This document shows positions 1 to 5,446 of a stretch of 6,200 nt of DNA, piece after piece. The position numbers and the translations under genes were made by a program. This DNA is from Pseudomonadota bacterium (GTDB taxonomy: Bacteria > Pseudomonadota > Alphaproteobacteria > Rhodospirillales > Magnetospirillaceae), in the NCBI GenBank assembly GCA_023426365.1, contig JAFAAW010000137.1:1-6200 (forward strand), read 5' to 3'. Below the pieces are notes generated by a model. It was not told the DNA's origin, searched no databases, and worked only from the letters and a program-made list of their open reading frames with translations. Positions within the stretch are counted from its first letter, which is position 1. Each line of letters opens with the position of its first letter.

Positions 1-429
1 GCCGCCGCCGTAGCCGCCACCGCCGCCGCCACCATAGCCGCCGCCGTATTCGTCGCCGCCGCCGCTGCCACCTTCGCCGCGGCCGCCCAGCAGGGTCAGT
101 TCACCCTTGAAGCGGCCGATCACCACCTCGGTGGTGTAGCGCTCCTGGCCCTGCTGATCGGTCCATTTGCGGGTCTGCAGCGCCCCTTCCACATAGACCG
201 AGCTGCCCTTGCGCAGGAAGCGTTCGGCCACGTCGGCCAGGTTGGGATTGAAGATGACCACGCGATGCCACTCGGTCTTCTCCTTGCGCTCGCCGCTCGA
301 GCGATCCTTCCAGGTTTCCGAGGTGGCGATGTTCAGATTGACGATCTTCGAGCCATCCTGCGAGGTGCGCACCTCCGGGTCGCGGCCCAGATTGCCGACG
401 AGGATAACCTTGTTTACCGACCCAGCCAT
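1..429 (-). CDS. ssb: Single-stranded DNA-binding protein SSB (partial, C-terminus outside window)
   Basis: Binds and protects single-stranded DNA in replication, repair and recombination, normally as a tetramer, and recruits partners through its C-terminal tip. Read on the minus strand from ATG at 429, 143 codons are visible with no stop. The protein opens MAGSVNKVILVGNLGRDPEV, the classic OB-fold start, and carries W40, W54, F60 and W89, which match the ssDNA-stacking aromatics W40, W54, F60 and W88 of E. coli SSB. The OB fold ends near residue 114 (GELTLLGGRG). It is followed by a disordered linker made almost only of Gly with some Tyr, Asp, Glu and Ser. The acidic tip (DDDIPF-like in the family) would lie beyond the left edge and cannot be checked. 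AAGGAG at 445..440, 10 nt before the ATG, supports the start. Identification is secure; only completeness is unknown. Confidence 0.96.
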   Translation of the reverse strand, partial: MAGSVNKVILVGNLGRDPEVRTSQDGSKIVNLNIATSETWKDRSSGERKEKTEWHRVVIFNPNLADVAERFLRKGSSVYVEGALQTRKWTDQQGQERYTTEVVIGRFKGELTLLGGRGEGGSGGGDEYGGGYGGGGGGGYGGG

Positions 430-469
430 TGTCCCGGCGCTCCTTGCATTGTCGTGAGCACGGGACAAT
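428..469. repeat. Inverted ATTGTC repeats spanning ssb promoter, leader and start codon
   Basis: ATTGTCCCG at 428-436 is exactly the reverse complement of CGGGACAAT at 461-469 (9 bp). A third ATTGTC lies between them at 448-453, giving direct copies 20 bp apart plus one inverted copy. The inner part 453-462 (CGTGAGCACG) is itself a CGTG/CACG dyad. The outer left arm covers the ssb start codon and the outer right arm covers the predicted -10. This could be an operator or, if transcription starts further upstream, a start-codon-masking RNA stem. It does not resemble the alphaproteobacterial LexA box GTTC-N7-GTTC. Confidence 0.5.
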
Positions 470-493
470 AGCCGAAGCCCGGTGGAGGATCAA
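465..493 (-). promoter_or_regulatory. Predicted sigma70-type promoter of ssb
   Basis: On the minus strand TTGATC (493..488, 4 of 6 matches to TTGACA) is followed after exactly 17 bp by TATTGT (470..465, 4 of 6 to TATAAT). Transcription would begin near 458, giving an untranslated leader of about 28 nt that contains the AAGGAG ribosome binding site. The -10 hexamer overlaps one arm of an inverted repeat, described separately, so it could be under repressor control. Prediction by eye only. Confidence 0.5.
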
Positions 494-568
494 TCGGGGG
501 CAGGAGGGGGGCGGTGACCGGATAAAGAGGGAGAGCGCTTCGGCTGGCCGCCCGCCCCGGCGCGCCGG

Positions 569-1459
569 TCAGTCCATGGCGGCGGCCGAGGGCGTCAGCC
601 TGCGCCGGCCGCTGGCCGGCCGGGGCTGCGGGCGTGGTATCGCCATCTGGGCGCGGCCGAGTTCCGTGGCGATCTGTTCCAGCGCCGCGCGCGCCGGGGT
701 GGGGTCGGGGGCGGCGAGGGCGGCGGCCCGGTATGCCTCGGCCGCGCCAAGCGGGTCCCCCAGCAGGTACAGGCTGGCGCCCAGCCCCATCAGCGCCGTG
801 GGGTCGGACGACCAGGTGGCGAGCGCGGCGTCATAGGCCAGCACCGCTTCCCAATAGCGTCCGGCCCGTTGCAGGGCATAGGCGGCCTTGACGTAGTCCT
901 CCTGGCGCGCGGCGGCCGGCAACTCGCCGGGCTTCAGCACCACCAGGCCCCATTGCTCGGAATCCGCCCACAACCGTTCGAACAGGCGAAGGCTCATGCG
1001 CTTGTTCGCGTGGTCCCCGGCATGGGCCAGCACCTCGTTCGCGGCGCGGTCGAACCCGATGGCGACCACGCAGTTCCACAGCGGCCGGCTTTCCACGCCA
1101 AGGTTCTGCACGACCAGGACCGGATGGCCGGCCGCCAATTCCGTCACCATGGCCTGGGTCCCGGTGATCGGATAGGCGAGGCGGCCGTAATGGTTGGCAT
1201 AGTCCGCCAGCACACGGCGCGGATCGGACGCGCCCTTCATCCGCGCGTCCAGGGCCTGGGGCTTGATGTCCAGGCCGCTCCAGCCCAGCACCATGGCCAT
1301 TCCCGCCGGGCCGCACTGAAACCCCTCCTGGGGGAAGAACGGGACATTGGCGACCAGGGCGCGATCGCCCGTCTCCCTGGCACTGCCGGTCAGCGCCGGC
1401 CATTCGCCCGCACACCCCGCCAGCAAGCCGGCGCACAGCAACACCAGCGCGCTCCGCAT
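569..1459 (-). CDS. Lipoprotein with C39/PA2778-like cysteine-peptidase domain and TPR repeats; catalytic His apparently replaced
   Basis: Predicted 296-residue envelope lipoprotein. Residues 1-15 form a short signal peptide ending in the lipobox LAGC, so Cys16 would be lipidated. Residues about 38-175 resemble the C39-like peptidase fold: VPFFPQ with Gln44 as likely oxyanion residue, QCGPA with nucleophile Cys49, a hydrophobic PVLVVQNLGV strand, then PLWNCVVAIGFD. In the PA2778-type families I know, the last segment reads PLWHY.VV.GYD and supplies the catalytic His; here that position is Asn129, so the protein may be a non-catalytic relative. Residues about 185-265 contain two TPR-like helix pairs (A.ALQRAGRYWEAVLAYDAAL, and GLGASLYLLGDPLGAAEAYR.A), suggesting protein binding. 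The C-terminus is Pro/Arg-rich. ATG at 1459 is chosen because GGAGG lies 10 nt before it; an in-frame TTG at 1468 has only 1 nt of spacing. The gene ends 139 bp upstream of ssb in the same direction. Substrate and role are unknown. Confidence 0.8.
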   Translation of the reverse strand: MRSALVLLCAGLLAGCAGEWPALTGSARETGDRALVANVPFFPQEGFQCGPAGMAMVLGWSGLDIKPQALDARMKGASDPRRVLADYANHYGRLAYPITGTQAMVTELAAGHPVLVVQNLGVESRPLWNCVVAIGFDRAANEVLAHAGDHANKRMSLRLFERLWADSEQWGLVVLKPGELPAAARQEDYVKAAYALQRAGRYWEAVLAYDAALATWSSDPTALMGLGASLYLLGDPLGAAEAYRAAALAAPDPTPARAALEQIATELGRAQMAIPRPQPRPASGRRRLTPSAAAMD

Positions 1460-1488
1460 GATCGGCAATCCTCCCGCTTGAAGGAGGC
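1460..1488 (-). promoter_or_regulatory. Ribosome binding site of the lipoprotein gene, possibly in a hairpin
   Basis: On the minus strand GGGAGGA (1475..1469) precedes the ATG at 1459 by a normal distance and decides the start. Just upstream, CCTCC (1487..1483) is complementary to GGAGG (1474..1470), with an 8-nt loop between them. The transcript could therefore fold a 5-bp stem that hides the whole ribosome binding core. The stem is short, so regulation is only a possibility. Confidence 0.45.
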
Positions 1489-1638
1489 TCAGTGTAGCGC
1501 TGCCCGGCTGCGCGGGCCTGTTCTCCTCTGGCGAATCCGGGTGGTCAGAAGGAGATCGCGAAAGGGGCAGCGGCCTATGGGAAAGCCCGCGCGCGAAAGG
1601 AAAGCAGGGGCGCGGTGAGGCGGTCTCCGCCCTCGCAG

Positions 1639-1667
1639 TTGTCGCTACTCACGATATCTGGTAGCGT
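1639..1667 (+). promoter_or_regulatory. Weak candidate promoter for gyrA
   Basis: TTGTCG (1639-1644, 4 of 6 to TTGACA) and TAGCGT (1662-1667, 3 of 6 to TATAAT) are 17 bp apart. A start near 1674 would leave a leader of about 60 nt containing the 14-bp palindrome. This is the best pairing I can see upstream of gyrA, but the -10 is poor, as is common in GC-rich alphaproteobacteria. Confidence 0.3.
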
Positions 1668-1676
1668 GCGCCACCG

Positions 1677-1690
1677 TGGCAGGCCTGCCA
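1677..1690. repeat. Perfect 14-bp palindrome upstream of gyrA
   Basis: TGGCAGGCCTGCCA is its own reverse complement with no central spacer and lies 43 bp before the gyrA start codon. A spacer-free palindrome makes a poor RNA hairpin but is a typical form for a homodimeric DNA-binding protein site. If transcription starts near 1674 it would sit at the very start of the transcribed region, a position suited to repression. No regulator is known from this window. Confidence 0.55.
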
Positions 1691-1733
1691 TCCCCAAATT
1701 CTGGTTTTTCCAAAGACCAACGGGAAGATTTCG

Positions 1734-4424
1734 TTGACCACACCTCCTTCGACGCCTCAGTTCGACATCTCTCCGGTCACCATCGAAGAGGAAATGCGCC
1801 GCTCGTACCTTGATTACGCCATGAGCGTGATCGTGAGTCGCGCGCTGCCCGATGTGCGTGACGGCCTCAAGCCGGTGCATCGGCGCATCCTGTATGCGAT
1901 GAAGGAAAGCGGCTACGACTACAACAAGCCGTTCCGCAAGTCGGCCCGCATCGTCGGCGACGTCATGGGTAAGTATCATCCCCATGGCGACGCGGCGATC
2001 TATGACGCTATGGTGCGCATGGCGCAGGATTTCTCCATGCGCCTGCCGCTGATCGACGGCCAGGGCAATTTCGGCTCCATGGACGGCGATCCGGCGGCGG
2101 CCATGCGTTACACCGAGGCCCGCATGGCCCGGTCGGCGCATTTCCTGATCGAGGACATCGACAAGGAAACCGTCGATTTCCAGCCCAACTACGACGATTC
2201 CACCGTCGAACCCAGCGTGCTGCCGGCGCGCTATCCCAACCTGTTGGTCAACGGCGCCGGCGGCATCGCGGTCGGCATGGCCACCAACATCCCGCCCCAT
2301 AATCTGGGCGAGGTGATCGACGCCTGCTGCGCCTATATCGACCATCCCGACATCACGCCGGAACAGTTGATGGAGCTGGTGCCCGGCCCCGATTTCCCCA
2401 CCGGCGGCATCATCCTCGGCCGGGCCGGAATCCGCTCGGCCTATACCACCGGCCGCGGGTCGGTGGTCATGCGCGGCCGCTGCCACATCGAGGAAATCCG
2501 CAAGGACCGCGAGGCCATCGTCATCACCGAGGTGCCGTACCAAGTGAACAAGGCGCGCATGCTCGAGCAGATCGCGGAGCTGGTGCGCGACAAGAAGATC
2601 GAGGGCGTGGCCGATCTGCGTGACGAATCCGACCGCGACGGCGTCCGCGTGGTGGTCGAGATCAAGCGCGACGCCATCGCCGACGTGGTGCTGGCGCAGC
2701 TCTACAAGTTCACGCCGCTCCAGACCTCGTTCGGCGTCAATGCCCTGGCGTTGAACGGCGGCCGCCCGCAGATGATGCCGCTCAAGGAGATCGTCTCGGC
2801 CTTCGTCGCCTTCCGCGAGGAGGTGATCACCCGCCGCACCATCTACGAACTGGGCAAGGCGCGCGAGCGCGCCCACGTCTTGGCCGGTCTTGCCATCGCG
2901 GTGGCCAATATCGACGACGTGATCGCGCTGATCCGCCGCGCGCCCGATCCGCAGACCGCGCGCGAGGAATTGATGGCGCGCCAGTGGCCGGCGATGGACG
3001 TGGAACCCCTGATCAGGCTGATCGACGAGCCGGGACGCGCCATTGTGGACGGCAAGTATCAGTTGTCCGAGGCCCAGGCCAAGGCCATCCTTGACCTGCG
3101 CCTGCATCGCCTGACGGGGCTGGAGCGCGACAAGATCGGCGGCGAGCTGACCGAGATCGGCGCGCAGATCAAGGAATACCTGGAAATCCTGTCGTCGCGC
3201 CCCAAGCTGCTGGAAGTGCTGCGCGGCGAGTTGCTGGAGATTCGCAACCAGTTCGCCACCCCGCGGCGCACCACCATCGAGGATTCCGAATTCGAGGCGG
3301 ACATCGAGGACCTGATCGCCCGCGAGGACATGGTGGTGACGGTGACCAACACCGGCTACATCAAGCGGGTGCCGCTCTCGACCTATCGTGCGCAGAAGCG
3401 CGGCGGCAAGGGTCGTTCGGGCATGACCATGAAGGAAGAGGACTTCATCAATCAGGTGTTCGTGTCCAATACGCACACCCCGATGCTGTTCTTCTCCTCC
3501 ATCGGCAAGGCCTATAAGCTCAAGGTCTACCGCTTGCCCCTGGGCACGCCCCAGGCCAAGGGCAAGGCCATGGTCAATATCCTCCCGCTGGAGGAAGGCG
3601 AGACCATCTCCACGGTCATGCCCATGCCCGAGGACGAGACCACCTGGGCGGAACTGAACGTCATGTTCGCCACCTCGGTGGGCGACGTGCGCCGCAACCA
3701 GCTCTCGGACTTCGTGGATATCCGCGCCAACGGCAAGATCGCCATGAAGCTGGGCGAGGGCGAGCGTCTGATCGCCGTGCGCACCTGTTCGGAAAGCGAC
3801 GACGTGCTGCTGGCCACCCGCATGGGCAAGGCCATCCGCTTCCCGGCCAACGACGTGCGCGTGTTCAAGGGGCGTGACTCCACTGGCGTGCGCGGCATTC
3901 GCATGGACGGCGACGAGGTCATCTCCATGTCCATCCTGCGCCATGTGGACTTCGACATGGAAACGCGCGACGCCTATATGCGCGGCGAGCTGACCGGTCC
4001 CGAAGCCGAGCGCATGAGCGCGGACGAGGAAATCATCCTGACCGTGACCGAAAACGGCTACGGCAAGCGGACCTCGGCCTACGAATATCGCATCACCGGC
4101 CGTGGCGGCCAGGGCATCGCCAATATCGATCTGACCGACAAGAACGGTCCGGTGGTGGCGTCGTTCCCGGTCAACCACGAGGACGAGATCATGCTGGTGT
4201 CCGACGGCGGCAAGCTGATCCGCATGCCGGTGGACGACATCCGCGTGTGCGGCCGCAAGACCCAGGGCGTCATGCTGTTCCGCACGGCTGAGGGGGAGCG
4301 TGTGGTGTCGGTGGCGCGCCTGTGCGACATCAATGGCGGCGGCGACGACGCCGATGACGCCGATGACGTCGATGATGCCGGCGAGGACGCCGGCGAAGAC
4401 AGCCCCGGAGGGGAGAATGAGTGA
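1734..4424 (+). CDS. gyrA: DNA gyrase subunit A
   Basis: Cleaves and rejoins DNA in the GyrA2GyrB2 complex, which introduces negative supercoils using ATP. The 896 residues cover the whole family length (E. coli has 875). The N-terminal breakage-reunion domain starts with EEEMRRSYLDYAMSVIVSRA; the catalytic Tyr is Tyr126 in AAAMRYTE, next to Arg125. The quinolone pocket reads YHPHGDAAIYD, with Ala87 at the place of E. coli Ser83 and Asp91 at Asp87. The GyrA box is QKRGGKG at 554-560, which with six GYIKR/GKAYK/GDVRR/GKAIR/GYGKR/GKLIR blade motifs marks the DNA-wrapping beta-pinwheel, so this is gyrase rather than ParC. About 25 extra residues lie between blades 4 and 5. The protein ends in an Asp/Glu-rich tail of about 28 residues. 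The start is TTG, with GGGAAG 6 nt upstream; the next in-frame ATG (codon 21) would cut into the conserved N-terminus. The stop overlaps the coaD start. Confidence 0.98.
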   Translation: MTTPPSTPQFDISPVTIEEEMRRSYLDYAMSVIVSRALPDVRDGLKPVHRRILYAMKESGYDYNKPFRKSARIVGDVMGKYHPHGDAAIYDAMVRMAQDFSMRLPLIDGQGNFGSMDGDPAAAMRYTEARMARSAHFLIEDIDKETVDFQPNYDDSTVEPSVLPARYPNLLVNGAGGIAVGMATNIPPHNLGEVIDACCAYIDHPDITPEQLMELVPGPDFPTGGIILGRAGIRSAYTTGRGSVVMRGRCHIEEIRKDREAIVITEVPYQVNKARMLEQIAELVRDKKIEGVADLRDESDRDGVRVVVEIKRDAIADVVLAQLYKFTPLQTSFGVNALALNGGRPQMMPLKEIVSAFVAFREEVITRRTIYELGKARERAHVLAGLAIAVANIDDVIALIRRAPDPQTAREELMARQWPAMDVEPLIRLIDEPGRAIVDGKYQLSEAQAKAILDLRLHRLTGLERDKIGGELTEIGAQIKEYLEILSSRPKLLEVLRGELLEIRNQFATPRRTTIEDSEFEADIEDLIAREDMVVTVTNTGYIKRVPLSTYRAQKRGGKGRSGMTMKEEDFINQVFVSNTHTPMLFFSSIGKAYKLKVYRLPLGTPQAKGKAMVNILPLEEGETISTVMPMPEDETTWAELNVMFATSVGDVRRNQLSDFVDIRANGKIAMKLGEGERLIAVRTCSESDDVLLATRMGKAIRFPANDVRVFKGRDSTGVRGIRMDGDEVISMSILRHVDFDMETRDAYMRGELTGPEAERMSADEEIILTVTENGYGKRTSAYEYRITGRGGQGIANIDLTDKNGPVVASFPVNHEDEIMLVSDGGKLIRMPVDDIRVCGRKTQGVMLFRTAEGERVVSVARLCDINGGGDDADDADDVDDAGEDAGEDSPGGENE
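4342..4400 (+). repeat. Degenerate Asp/Glu-Ala codon repeat in the gyrA 3' end
   Basis: GACGACGCC, GATGACGCC, GATGACGTC and GATGATGCC follow one another, then GGCGAGGACGCC and GGCGAAGAC. They encode DDA-DDA-DDV-DDA and GEDA-GED. The near-tandem 9-bp units suggest growth by slippage. Third-position differences between units show the array is not freshly duplicated. Confidence 0.7.
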
Positions 4425-4920
4425 GCGCATAGGCCTGTATCCGGGTACGTTCGACCCTATTACCAACGGCCACCTCGACATCGTCGTCCGCGCCGCCCGC
4501 GTGGTTGACCGTCTGATTGTCGCGGTGGCCGCCAATGCGGGCAAGGGGCCGCTGTTCTCGCTCAAGGAACGCGTGGCCCTGGTTCAGGACGAATTGGCCG
4601 AACGTGCCAAGGTGCAGGGCGTCAATATCGAGGTCCGCTCCTTCGACAATCTGCTGGTGGATTTCGCCCGTCAGTGCGGCGCCCATGTGATCATCCGCGG
4701 CCTGCGCGCGGTGTCGGATTTCGAATACGAATTTCAGATGGCGGGCATGAATGCCCGCCTCAGCCCCGACATCGAAACCATGTTCCTGATGGCGTCCGAG
4801 CGCTGCCAGTTCATCTCGTCGCGCTTCGTCAAGGAAATCGGCCGCCTGGGCGGCGACATTTCTTCTTTCGTCAGCCCGCGCGTGCGCGCCGAGTTGGACG
4901 AGAAGTTCGGCCGGCGCTAG
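4417..4920 (+). CDS. coaD: Phosphopantetheine adenylyltransferase (PPAT)
   Basis: Catalyses the fourth step of coenzyme A synthesis, transferring AMP from ATP to 4'-phosphopantetheine to give dephospho-CoA and pyrophosphate; cytosolic, hexameric in the family. The 167 residues match the usual length of about 160-170. The nucleotidyltransferase start GLYPGTFDPITNGHLDIV includes the ATP-binding TNGH (16-19). IIRGLRAVSDFEYE (92-105) holds Arg94, and ISSRFVKEIGRLGGDIS (133-149) is the C-terminal SS..VKE signature. ATG at 4417 is chosen because GGAGG at 4407-4411, inside the last gyrA codons, sits 5 nt upstream; the open frame extends further back to 4300, but only as low-complexity shadow of gyrA. 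The first 8 bp (ATGAGTGA) overlap the gyrA stop, so translation of the two is probably coupled. There is no functional link to gyrase. Confidence 0.97.
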   Translation: MSERIGLYPGTFDPITNGHLDIVVRAARVVDRLIVAVAANAGKGPLFSLKERVALVQDELAERAKVQGVNIEVRSFDNLLVDFARQCGAHVIIRGLRAVSDFEYEFQMAGMNARLSPDIETMFLMASERCQFISSRFVKEIGRLGGDISSFVSPRVRAELDEKFGRR

Positions 4921-4951
4921 GGCGCCCGGACCTCACCTAAGGAGACTGGCG

Positions 4952-5431
4952 GTGGACCGCGAAAATACCCTGTTTCTCGACCTCAAGGACGGCCGCGTGG
5001 TGATCGAGCTGCGCCCCGATCTGGCTCCCAACCATGTGGCCCGCATCAAGGAACTGGTGCGCCAGGGCTATTACGACGGTCTGAAGTTCCATCGCGTTAT
5101 CGATGGCTTCATGGCGCAGACCGGCTGCCCCCAGGGCACCGGCACCGGCGGCTCCGGCCACAAGCTGAAGGGCGAGTTCAGCCGCGAGCGCCACGTGCGC
5201 GGCACCTGCTCTATGGCGCGCGCCGCCAGCCCGGATTCCGCCGACTCCCAGTTTTTCATCATGTTCGATACCTCGCCGCACCTGGATGGCAAGTATTCCA
5301 TCTGGGGCCAGGTGGTCGAGGGCATGGACCTGGTGGACAACATCAAGAAGGGCAGCAGCCTGCGCAATGGTGCCGTCGAGGACCCGGACTGCATCGTGCG
5401 CATGCAGGTCGCGGCCGACGTCAGCGAGTAA
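4952..5431 (+). CDS. Cytosolic cyclophilin-type peptidyl-prolyl cis-trans isomerase
   Basis: Speeds cis-trans isomerisation of Xaa-Pro bonds during folding. The 159 residues are essentially one cyclophilin domain without signal peptide, so it acts in the cytosol (PpiB-like). Active-site features are FHRVIDGFMAQ with Arg48, Phe53, Met54 and Gln56, GTGTGG at 62-67, SADSQFFI at 96-103 and LDGKYSIWG at 111-119. The usual GGDP before GTGTGG is TGCP here. The protein has three cysteines (59, 86, 147), whereas its downstream neighbour has none. The start is GTG: AAGGAG at 4939-4944 lies 7 nt before it, and no in-frame ATG exists before residue 54, inside the active site. It follows coaD by 31 bp and precedes a paralogue by 15 bp, so it is probably in the gyrA-coaD transcript. 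Confidence 0.94.
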   Translation: MDRENTLFLDLKDGRVVIELRPDLAPNHVARIKELVRQGYYDGLKFHRVIDGFMAQTGCPQGTGTGGSGHKLKGEFSRERHVRGTCSMARAASPDSADSQFFIMFDTSPHLDGKYSIWGQVVEGMDLVDNIKKGSSLRNGAVEDPDCIVRMQVAADVSE

Positions 5432-5446
5432 GGGGAGGACCCGGCA

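Larger units (their letters stand above)
1460..1733. other. Divergent intergenic region between the lipoprotein gene and gyrA
   Basis: These 274 bp separate two divergently read genes and must hold both promoters. I see the lipoprotein ribosome binding site at the left end, a purine-rich stretch at about 1545-1610 with CGCGAAAGG repeated at 1557-1565 and 1592-1600, a weak plus-strand promoter candidate at 1639-1667, a perfect 14-bp palindrome at 1677-1690, and the gyrA ribosome binding site at 1722-1727. I found no convincing promoter for the lipoprotein gene. No gene or RNA gene is supported here. Confidence 0.6.

Noticed and set aside
557..568. Perfect palindrome CCGGCGCGCCGG directly after the lipoprotein stop, as a terminator
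   Set aside because: It has no loop and no T tract on the minus strand, and such GC palindromes are expected in this composition.
604..620. GCCGGCC-GCT-GGCCGGC hairpin near the 3' end of the lipoprotein gene
   Set aside because: It is inside coding sequence for the Arg/Pro-rich C-terminus and has no T tract; composition explains it.
1466..1468. TTG at 1468..1466 as the lipoprotein start
   Set aside because: The GGAGG ribosome binding site would be only 1 nt away; ATG at 1459 has 10 nt of spacing and gives a normal lipoprotein signal peptide.
1577..1618. A 13-codon basic mini-ORF (MGKPARERKAGAR) preceded by AAAGGGG, a possible gyrA leader peptide
   Set aside because: It lies upstream of the only promoter candidate for gyrA and ends 115 bp before the gyrA start, and nothing beyond chance supports it.
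1575..4565. A 996-codon open frame on the minus strand opposite all of gyrA
   Set aside because: It is in exact register with gyrA codons, so it would be interrupted only where gyrA used TTA, CTA or TCA, which are rare in such GC-rich genes. The translation is His/Asp/Ala-rich and has no recognisable fold. GyrA explains the DNA fully.
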